NCBI GenBank assembly: GCA_903873955.1
Contig: CAIQQL010000129.1
Location: forward strand, 1 to 5,055
Direction: 5' to 3'
Length of the DNA: 5,055 nucleotides
Source of the DNA: an uncultured archaeon
GTDB taxonomy: Archaea; Nanobdellota; Nanobdellia; Pacearchaeales; GW2011-AR1
The notes below the pieces were generated by a model. It saw nothing but the letters and a program-made list of their open reading frames with translations. It was not told the DNA's origin and did not search any database. The translations under genes and the position numbers were made by a program. Shown in pieces: positions 1-5,055 of the stretch. The number at the start of each line of letters is the position of its first letter. Positions within the stretch are counted from its first letter, which is position 1.

Positions 1-2024
1 GTACAACTCGGAGGGTAAATTCTCACAAGGTGGTTACCTAAAGAGAGATTGGATATCAAAAGTGGAACTTTGCCCCGATACTGTAGATCAATATCGACAG
101 AGGAATTAATAACACTTGAAATTGCATAAATACTTCCAACCGAGATATTTGAAGGGGTATAACAAGCCCCATTAAGACATTGGCAAGGATATTCAAAAAA
201 TCCATAAGGAATATTGCCCAGGAATTGACTTGCATCAAAACAGAAATATTCAGTCAAATGCGTAGCATCTTTGCAAGAGTCATATAGAGGGCCCCCCGCA
301 AGCCCGCTAGCAAGCGTGAAATTTACATATCCTGCATTGAAGAAGTTCAATCCATTATCACTATCAAAACAGGTAGCAGTGGGGGCAGAGATACAAGCGC
401 CATTTGAGCAGAACATGTTATTCGGACAAGAATCGAGAACCGAGACTGGAGTGGTATTAAAATTCTTGCAGTCATAACGGACAATCCCATTCCCTACACA
501 AGAGTCACTACGGGACTCATTAAGCATAGAGGTCTTGTTGTAATAGGTCATGGTCTTAGCTATCTTTTGACAAAATGGCGTAGATACGGCCATATAAGGA
601 TAGCTGAGATTATAGAAGGGATCTGTGGACGCAGCGGATTCGATTGTGTCCCACCAATTATCTTCATCGCTGTCATTGGCAGCATATAATCCCCCAACAA
701 GAGAGATGCCCCAAGGCAACAGACTGCTGATGCTCAGATTACTTGAAGAACAAACCGAGCGTGAACTGTCTTGTAAGAATCTGAGCTGATGTAAAGGATC
801 ACGCACAAATAACAGGACCTTGCGCGAGTTACAATAAACATTGCTAGTAATATTTTGGGTGAGGGATGTCCAGATCACAGATTGATTCCCATCACGTAAG
901 ACGCTAGAAAAGTCCGATTTGTTGTAGCTGGAGGTAGCGTTGATGAAATCATTGAGGATGGCCCATTTTATTGAATAATTCAATGAAGCGTTAGGGGGAT
1001 AGGCGTATTCATCAGGCCCAATCTGAAGATAAGAATACTGATTTGCAAGACTGAAATCATGGTCCCGTAGGGCAGAAATGAAGTTACTTAAGACAACCCA
1101 TTCTTCAGAGATATCCCCTGCGAGGTTTTGAGTCGCATTGCAAGTAGGGGGGGAAGGCAGTTCAATAGAGGCAGTCGTACAATTATTAAGGTCGATGCAG
1201 GTCTGGTTCATGATTCCATCGACGCAAGAGATGTTGGAACAATTCCAGACGGTAGAACAGGCAGGAAGCTCAGGCACGCAAGCTGCTGAGACTAAAGGCT
1301 GGCCATGGACAGTTGTTCCACAACTGTTCGCGTCAGCGCAGGTTTGGTTCTTCATGCCATTCAAACATTCAGACCATTCTGAACAGACCCAGGACTCAAC
1401 ACAAGGAGGAGCAGGAGCAGAGACCACTTTTTGGATAAGCACGACTGCCTGACCGTTGGAGATGCTTTCTAACGTCACCTTTACATCGGGAAGACCATCG
1501 CCCGTGAGGTCATACTGTTGTTGTGCACCAATTGCAAGATCAAACTTAATTGGATCGCTTGCGAGTATAAAAGAGGCTGTACTGGCGTTGACTGAAGAGA
1601 CGGTGAGTGTATGGGCAGTATTTGATAGATTAAATGCCAACCGACTATTTTTGGTAAGCTGGAAAGAGGCACCGGCACTGAACTGGGCATCACTAATCTG
1701 GAGAGGTGCGGAAGAGGCCCCTCTTAGAAAAAAGACAAGCAAGACAACTATAAGAATGACCAGCAATGCCCCCCCGGCAATGCCCACATAAAGCCATAAG
1801 TTCTTGTTTTTATCACGATCACGTTCTTCGTGAGAAGGGGGAGAATATTCGGGCAAAGTGACGATACCTGCTACCTTTTCGGGTTCTTTAAGACCGGTTT
1901 TATCCGGAGCACCCGCACTTTGGGGAGCAGTAGGTGTTGCTCCCTGAGATACATTCGGTACGCTTGCAGGTAATCCTCCTGAAGAACTTATTCCCTGCGA
2001 CCCATTTTTGAACTCACCCTCCAT
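1..2024 (-). CDS. Large single-pass, Cys-rich surface glycoprotein of DPANN type (C-terminus cut by window edge)
   Basis: The frame is open without a stop from the ATG at 2024 to base 1 (674 codons visible). Residues 1-75 are a polar, Ser/Gly/Pro-rich tail ending in charged RDRDKNK. Residues 76-100 form one hydrophobic helix, so the N-terminus should lie inside and the rest outside. The outer part holds: a domain ending in a Ca-binding-like loop, DLTGDGLPD (172-180); two thrombospondin-1-like Cys modules (208-249 and 256-295); an alpha/beta-looking stretch (about 304-450); an acidic TSP3-like loop (451-469, DSDEDNWWD then TDP); and two Cys modules at 509-544 and 552-621 (CFDSD, DSC, LTEYFC, NGAC). 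I count 24 N-x-S/T sequons between residues 102 and 674, so heavy N-glycosylation is likely. The Cys modules match a pattern I know from DPANN surface proteins of unknown function. Adhesion or host-cell contact is an inference. A TATA box lies 28 bases upstream of the start. Confidence 0.85.
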   Translation of the reverse strand, partial: MEGEFKNGSQGISSSGGLPASVPNVSQGATPTAPQSAGAPDKTGLKEPEKVAGIVTLPEYSPPSHEERDRDKNKNLWLYVGIAGGALLVILIVVLLVFFLRGASSAPLQISDAQFSAGASFQLTKNSRLAFNLSNTAHTLTVSSVNASTASFILASDPIKFDLAIGAQQQYDLTGDGLPDVKVTLESISNGQAVVLIQKVVSAPAPPCVESWVCSEWSECLNGMKNQTCADANSCGTTVHGQPLVSAACVPELPACSTVWNCSNISCVDGIMNQTCIDLNNCTTASIELPSPPTCNATQNLAGDISEEWVVLSNFISALRDHDFSLANQYSYLQIGPDEYAYPPNASLNYSIKWAILNDFINATSSYNKSDFSSVLRDGNQSVIWTSLTQNITSNVYCNSRKVLLFVRDPLHQLRFLQDSSRSVCSSSNLSISSLLPWGISLVGGLYAANDSDEDNWWDTIESAASTDPFYNLSYPYMAVSTPFCQKIAKTMTYYNKTSMLNESRSDSCVGNGIVRYDCKNFNTTPVSVLDSCPNNMFCSNGACISAPTATCFDSDNGLNFFNAGYVNFTLASGLAGGPLYDSCKDATHLTEYFCFDASQFLGNIPYGFFEYPCQCLNGACYTPSNISVGSIYAISSVINSSVDIDLQYRGKVPLLISNLSLGNHLVRIYPPSC

Positions 2025-2043
2025 TCCCCAAGCCAGGTTAAAA

Positions 2044-2054
2044 GTATTTATAAA
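2044..2054 (-). promoter_or_regulatory. Archaeal TATA box of the surface protein gene
   Basis: On the minus strand the sequence reads TTTATAAATAC. The first T of TATAAA (2052) lies 28 bases before the A of the ATG at 2024. That is the spacing expected when transcription starts at, or within a base or two of, the start codon, so the mRNA is probably leaderless. No Shine-Dalgarno-like sequence sits at the usual distance. The box falls in the 79-base gap after the pepF stop, so this gene can be transcribed independently of pepF. Confidence 0.65.
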
Positions 2055-2103
2055 TCTCTCTGTGAACCTCGCAAAATAACCGGAAGATAAAGAAGAGTGA
2101 GAA

Positions 2104-3951
2104 TTATATCTTACCTAATGCGCCTGCCAGCTGCTCACATTCAGTAAGCAGGGAGTCTATTTCCGATATACCCTTTTCCCAGAAAGATTTTTGGGTGATG
2201 TCGATGCCCAAATCAGAGAAAAGCTGTTTAGGTGATTCTGAACATCCGGTTCCTAACAATCGCTTCACTTTATTGATAAAAGCAGGGTCTGATCGGACTG
2301 AACTTTGCAAGGACTTAGAGATCAACAGCCCAGATGCGTAGGAATAAACGTAAAAGAAGCTGCGTATATGGCTCCAGTACACCCACCAGTTTTCAGCACC
2401 AGGAGACTGCTCAACGCCAGGACCCATATAGGAGGCCATATGTTTAAGGAAAAGAGTGCCTATCTCACTCTTTGAGACGTACCCTTTTTGTCTGAATTCA
2501 GCATGGAGTGCCTGCTCAAAACGATAACAGGCGACTTGTCTGAAGATAGTAGATACTTCATCACCCAGTTTTTTCATCAACAAAGCCAAACGTAACTCCT
2601 CATTGGATTCTTTGAGCAGTTCTTGAAGTACAAAATCTTCCATAAACGTACTTGCAACTTCAGCGGTCGCAAGGGGCGTACTAAAATAAAGCGCATGTTG
2701 GGCTTCTTTCATATACTCATTGTTGATACCATGGCCAAGTTCATGGGCTAAGGTCAGAACATCTTCTAACTGTCCCGTATGATTCAATAGGATATAAGTC
2801 GGATGGAACATAAGACCATAAACACAAAAAGCACCAGAACGCTTGTTCTTACGAGGATACACGTCAATCTGGCTATTTTTCACAAATTTTTCTTGAATCT
2901 TTGCAAATGCAGGATCGAGTTGAGTGAAGACCTGATTAATCAACCGAACCGTGTCGTCATAAGAATAAGACTTATTGATTGCACCATATAAAACATTTCG
3001 TTCATGGTATGCAAGTTTAGGCAGCCCTAAAAGCTTGGCTTTGAGCTGATAATACCTTTGAGGGATATCGAAATGGGCGGAAACAGAAGCGAGCATAGTA
3101 TCAACGACTTCGGTTTCGATGTCATCAGAGATATGGCGCTCTTGGTCAGGTCTGGAAAATCCTCGCAGGTCATCTGAAATCTTTTTATCCTCTAATATCG
3201 CGTTAATCTCCGCCTCGGCAGTATCGACATGTTTCTGCAAGATATCATTAAATGCTGCTGCTGCGCCATCTCTGACCTTTTTGTTAGAATCATCTAAGAT
3301 ATGTAAAATTTCTGAAAAAGACTTACGTTCAACTTTATTTTCAGCAAAGGCAATCTCTCGCTCTTCCTTTGAAAGAAAACCCGAGGTCATCTTGACCCAA
3401 TGTTCTCGGGACACATCATATTTTAGTCGTAAAATCCTCTCCTCAGGCTCAGATAGCGTGTACTTCGCCCCCCTAAAAGACACTTCCAGATAATGTTTGT
3501 AAAGGGCCAAAGAAGGATGGTCTAAAAAAAGCCCCTGCTTTTCTTGGGGTATCTTACAAATCTTCAATTGAAAGAACTGAATGTCATTCTCAATCTTACG
3601 AGCAAATTCTTTTATTTTATTAAATTTGGCTTTAAGTACGGGGCTATTTTCATCCTGATTGGTACGTAACCAAAAATAATATCCAACAGAGCCGTCAAAG
3701 CCATAATTTCGAAGCAAGACCTCAAAATCATCTAAAGCCTCTTTGAGAACCAAAGGGTCCTCGAGATAATCAGACCTGCCTTTCCATTTTACGATGAATT
3801 CCTGATTCTTTCGTTCGATAAGTTCCTGATTTCTCGCCATATTTGGGTCTTCATCTGATGAAAACAGAGGAGTTAAATCCCAGACCGTCTTATCAACAGG
3901 CTTGGCATCACTTTGTTTTTGGATGTCTGCTAACCAACTTTTTCCAATCAT
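2104..3951 (-). CDS. pepF: Oligoendopeptidase F-like M3 zinc metallopeptidase
   Basis: This is a complete 615-residue protein, normal for the M3B/PepF family (about 600). It hydrolyses short peptides, probably finishing the breakdown of proteasome products or imported peptides in the cytosol. There is no signal peptide or membrane helix. The N-terminus has the family's WDLTPLF (24-30). The zinc site is HELGH: H403, E404 (catalytic) and H407, with the third ligand E431 in AEVASTF. The C-terminal part carries HIRSFFYVYSYASG, starting at H528, which matches the family's substrate-binding His/Tyr segment. The frame also allows a TTG start at 3960 (three residues longer). I prefer the ATG at 3951 because the TATA box lies 27 bases upstream of it, as in the neighbouring gene, but only 18 from the TTG. 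The stop is TAA. All key residues are present, so the enzyme should be active. Substrate range cannot be read from sequence. Confidence 0.93.
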   Translation of the reverse strand: MIGKSWLADIQKQSDAKPVDKTVWDLTPLFSSDEDPNMARNQELIERKNQEFIVKWKGRSDYLEDPLVLKEALDDFEVLLRNYGFDGSVGYYFWLRTNQDENSPVLKAKFNKIKEFARKIENDIQFFQLKICKIPQEKQGLFLDHPSLALYKHYLEVSFRGAKYTLSEPEERILRLKYDVSREHWVKMTSGFLSKEEREIAFAENKVERKSFSEILHILDDSNKKVRDGAAAAFNDILQKHVDTAEAEINAILEDKKISDDLRGFSRPDQERHISDDIETEVVDTMLASVSAHFDIPQRYYQLKAKLLGLPKLAYHERNVLYGAINKSYSYDDTVRLINQVFTQLDPAFAKIQEKFVKNSQIDVYPRKNKRSGAFCVYGLMFHPTYILLNHTGQLEDVLTLAHELGHGINNEYMKEAQHALYFSTPLATAEVASTFMEDFVLQELLKESNEELRLALLMKKLGDEVSTIFRQVACYRFEQALHAEFRQKGYVSKSEIGTLFLKHMASYMGPGVEQSPGAENWWVYWSHIRSFFYVYSYASGLLISKSLQSSVRSDPAFINKVKRLLGTGCSESPKQLFSDLGIDITQKSFWEKGISEIDSLLTECEQLAGALGKI

Positions 3952-3970
3952 TTTGCTCAAAGAATTGAGA

Positions 3971-3980
3971 AGTTTATAAA
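3971..3980 (-). promoter_or_regulatory. Archaeal TATA box of pepF; decides its start codon
   Basis: On the minus strand the sequence reads TTTATAAACT, preceded by a T-rich stretch. The first T of TATAAA is at 3978, 27 bases before the ATG at 3951. A transcript beginning about 27 bases downstream would not contain the TTG at 3960, which argues for the ATG and a leaderless mRNA. The box is nearly symmetric (TTTATAAAA on the plus strand), so weak plus-strand activity cannot be excluded. Confidence 0.6.
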
Positions 3981-3989
3981 AATACCTAT

Positions 3990-4065
3990 ACTAGTCCTGT
4001 CAACCTGAGTCAAGCACTAAGAAAGAGAATATGGTCTTTATAACCTCGAACGAGACTAGTTTTTT
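3990..4065 (+). repeat. Inverted repeat ACTAGTC / GACTAGT followed by T6
   Basis: ACTAGTC at 3990-3996 is the exact reverse complement of GACTAGT at 4054-4060. The second arm runs straight into a run of six T (4060-4065). An inner perfect hairpin, CTCG-AA-CGAG, sits at 4045-4054. Read on the plus strand, this could be the closing stem and T-rich end of a short RNA. Read on the minus strand, it overlaps the 50-residue small ORF at 4010-4162. No C/D or H/ACA box signature is clear. It may be chance. Confidence 0.25.
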
Positions 4066-4288
4066 GTAACAGAACGTAACTTCCTAAGGTGCGTTCAAGA
4101 AGAGGCAGGACGGAAGGTACTGAAAGTTTCGAAAGGATGTAAAGACGTGAATAATCGTTCATGCGGGAAATAGTAAATTGTTATCGCTGGAGAGGTAAAG
4201 GATAGAGGCGTACAATAAAATAAAAAAGTTCGCGATCAGGAGTTTGAAGCTCACCTACACAAGAATCAAGACACCTCCCCTTCTCCAT
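4010..4288 (-). pseudogene. Possible decayed small gene: two same-frame ORFs split by one stop
   Basis: On the minus strand, an ATG at 4288 opens 35 codons ending in TAA (4183-4181). After six more sense codons in the same frame, a second ATG at 4162 opens 50 codons ending in TGA (4012-4010). The first part contains CMEKGRC and, just before its ATG, DSC in the open frame, giving Cys spacing like the C-x5-C-x3-C pieces of DPANN secreted proteins. The second part contains YSRLYILSKL and LGSYVLLQKT and has no family I recognise. A TATA-like TTTATAGG starts 25 bases upstream of the first ATG, and the second stop lies just before the pepF promoter, so the unit fits the gap neatly. It could be one gene broken by a nonsense change, two small genes, or chance. 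I see no proof that it is translated. Confidence 0.27.
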
Positions 4289-4300
4289 ACAGGAATCAGC

Positions 4301-4318
4301 TCCTTTCCCTATAAAGGA
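4301..4318. repeat. Short hairpin TCCTTT / AAAGGA over a TATA-like sequence
   Basis: TCCTTT (4301-4306) and AAAGGA (4313-4318) are exact reverse complements around a six-base loop, CCCTAT. On the minus strand the right arm and loop include TTTATAGG, a TATA-like box that starts 25 bases upstream of the ATG at 4288. On the plus strand the same bases read CTATAAAGG. It may be a promoter element for the small ORFs, in either direction, or only a chance palindrome. Confidence 0.25.
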
Positions 4319-4330
4319 ATTATGTTGATT

Positions 4331-4366
4331 GAAAATACTGGTGGATTAGAAAATACTGGGGGATGA
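4331..4366. repeat. Two-copy 18-bp tandem duplication
   Basis: Two adjacent 18-bp units, 4331-4348 and 4349-4366, both begin GAAAATACTGG and match at 16 of 18 positions. This is probably a recent local slippage duplication in the gap upstream of the tRNA. It shows no sign of being part of a larger array, as only two copies are present. Confidence 0.7.
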
Positions 4367-4401
4367 TAAGAAAAGGCGGAGATCAAACGGAGGACGAACC
4401 C

Positions 4402-4415
4402 ATAAAAGTTAATAA
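4402..4415 (+). promoter_or_regulatory. Probable TATA region for tRNA-Leu
   Basis: The AT-rich stretch ATAAAAGTTAATAA lies 28-41 bases before the mature tRNA 5' end. An archaeal start about 27 bases downstream of either ATAAAA or TTAATAA would give a 5' leader of roughly 7 to 13 bases for RNase P to remove. The exact box is ambiguous because two overlapping candidates exist. Confidence 0.35.
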
Positions 4416-4442
4416 GGCAAAAATCTAAGGAATTAAAGCAAA

Positions 4443-4526
4443 GCGGGAGTGCTAGAGCGGTCAAATAGGCAACGTTCAGGTCGTTGTGGCTTAGTGCCTG
4501 CGTAGGTTCGATTCCTACCTCCCGCA
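4443..4526 (+). tRNA. trnL: tRNA-Leu, anticodon CAG
   Basis: This is a complete 84-base class II tRNA. Acceptor arms GCGGGAG (4443-4449) and CTCCCGC (4519-4525) pair perfectly, with discriminator A at 4526. The D stem is CTA/TAG (4452-4454 with 4466-4468) and the loop has GG at 4459-4460. The anticodon stem is CAACG/CGTTG (4470-4474, 4482-4486) around TTCAGGT, giving anticodon CAG at 4477-4479, which reads CUG. The long variable arm (4487-4501) has a GGC/GCC stem. The T arm GTAGG-TTCGATT-CCTAC (4502-4518) is perfect. The long arm, A discriminator and anticodon all fit leucine. No intron interrupts it and CCA is not encoded, so CCA must be added by nucleotidyltransferase, as is common in archaea. 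Confidence 0.97.
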
Positions 4527-4531
4527 TAAAC

Positions 4532-4537
4532 TTTTTT
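4532..4537 (+). terminator. Oligo-T terminator after tRNA-Leu
   Basis: A run of six T lies five bases after the tRNA discriminator base, with no hairpin before it. Archaeal RNA polymerase typically stops at such T-tracts. It also ends tRNA transcription before the convergent methyltransferase gene at 4603. Confidence 0.6.
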
Positions 4538-4602
4538 GGCAAGGCAAGAAAGGTTTATACTCAGGAATATTTTCTGCAGATAAAATGTCCAATAATCAAG
4601 AC

Positions 4603-5055
4603 CTATTTTTGTAACAAATATGCATAAAAAGTACGTTTTGGTTCAGAGGTATCTTTTTGCCCGATTAATTGGGCTTCAAAGCCAGTTGTCTTTGCCAGTT
4701 CCAGCATCTCACGATATGCTCCAAGTGAAGATTGCACAAGATACAGCCTCCCTGAATTTTTTAAATGCTGCGAAACACCTGCAAAAAACTTACGATGTGT
4801 TCTCAAGTCCTCGTCCCAGGTGGTTCTCTCTGCGTTGTCTCTGGCTGGATGATTGTAAAAGGGAAGATTTCCTGTTACCACCTTAAAAGTTTCTAAAGGA
4901 CTCAAAGCTTCAAAGACATCAGATAATCGTGCATCAACAATATCTGCAACACCATGCTTTTGGGCATTTTCTTTGATTGCACGGACAGCATCAGGATTGA
5001 TGTCCAATGCGACAACTTTTTTAGCACCCTTTAAAGCAGAATGAATAGCGATGAC
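4603..5055 (-). CDS. Class I SAM-dependent methyltransferase, C-terminal part (N-terminus cut by window edge)
   Basis: The frame is open from the right edge (5055) to the TAG at 4605-4603, giving 150 visible residues. The apparent TTG start at 5007 is an internal Leu in KVVALDINPDA. The fragment begins just after the expected glycine-rich SAM-binding loop, which lies outside the window. Visible parts are the GAKKVVALD strand with D18, which would bind the SAM ribose; an acidic position in LSDVF (D46); and the motif GNLPFY (62-67), related to the (N/D)PP(Y/F) catalytic motif of methylases that act on amino groups (HemK/PrmC, N6-adenine and rRNA guanine N2 enzymes). The tail has the usual LKNSGRLYLVQSS and TGFEAQLI strands. 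NLPF instead of NPPF/Y, and the missing N-terminus, leave the substrate open: a protein glutamine, rRNA, tRNA or DNA base are all possible. It runs towards the tRNA gene and the two converge. Confidence 0.8.
   Translation of the reverse strand, partial: VIAIHSALKGAKKVVALDINPDAVRAIKENAQKHGVADIVDARLSDVFEALSPLETFKVVTGNLPFYNHPARDNAERTTWDEDLRTHRKFFAGVSQHLKNSGRLYLVQSSLGAYREMLELAKTTGFEAQLIGQKDTSEPKRTFYAYLLQK

Noticed and set aside
1138..1791. Plus-strand ORFs of 104 and 111 codons (1138-1452 and 1456-1791)
   Set aside because: They lie opposite the continuous 674-codon minus-strand frame, which has clear modules and a promoter. Their products are low complexity and match nothing I know.
3119..3493. 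Plus-strand 124-codon ORF
   Set aside because: Shadow of pepF on the opposite strand. The Ser-rich product is typical of antisense reading of a Lys/Glu/Asp-rich gene.
3952..3960. TTG at 3960 as the pepF start
   Set aside because: Only 18 bases from the TATA box, whereas the ATG at 3951 sits at 27, the same as in the neighbouring gene. The difference is only three residues.
4322..4366. 14-codon plus-strand ORF (MLIENTGG...) with a TATA-like box just upstream
   Set aside because: Too short, and its apparent repeat is simply the 18-bp tandem duplication. The box is too close (about 12 bases) for a leaderless start.
4309..4542. 77-residue minus-strand ORF containing MREVGIEPTQALSHNDLN
   Set aside because: It runs antisense through the whole tRNA-Leu gene. 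The REVGIEPT string is a well-known false protein produced by translating the reverse strand of tRNA-Leu/Ser genes.
5005..5007. TTG at 5007 as the start of the methyltransferase
   Set aside because: The frame stays open to the window edge and the preceding residues (GAKKVVA) are the expected strand before the SAM-binding Asp, so this TTG is an internal Leu.
1..5055. CRISPR array, transposon, integrase, restriction or toxin-antitoxin system
   Set aside because: No spaced direct repeats beyond one two-copy tandem, no terminal inverted repeats with a transposase, and no motifs of such proteins in any frame.

Overview
The window looks like a piece of a small-genome archaeon, most likely of the DPANN type (Woesearchaeota/Pacearchaeota-like). 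Four things point there. Two genes have a TATA-like box placed so that transcription would begin at, or within a base or two of, the start codon (leaderless mRNA). The tRNA does not encode its CCA end. The tRNA is followed by a bare T-run rather than a hairpin terminator. The large surface protein carries Cys-rich modules that I recognise from DPANN surface proteins. The lineage is an inference, as no phylogenetic marker is present.

Layout, left to right. (1) Positions 1-2024, minus strand: a large single-pass membrane protein with a secreted, Cys-rich, sequon-rich outer part, cut by the left edge. No stop interrupts its 674 visible codons. (2) Positions 2104-3951, minus strand: a complete, intact M3-family zinc oligopeptidase (PepF type) with its own promoter. 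(3) Positions 3961-4442: about 480 bases without a confident gene. They hold the pepF promoter, a pair of same-frame small ORFs separated by one stop (possibly a decayed small gene), an 18-bp tandem duplication and a possible tRNA promoter. (4) Positions 4443-4526, plus strand: tRNA-Leu(CAG), complete and intronless. (5) Positions 4603-5055, minus strand: the C-terminal part of a class I SAM-dependent methyltransferase, cut by the right edge and convergent with the tRNA.

The genes do not form an obvious operon or pathway. The surface protein and the peptidase are co-directional but separately promoted. The peptidase is predicted to be cytosolic (peptide turnover), while the surface protein belongs to the cell envelope. 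I see no CRISPR array, insertion sequence, integrase, toxin-antitoxin pair or defence system. The most novel material is the modular surface glycoprotein and the unexplained small ORFs at 4010-4288.
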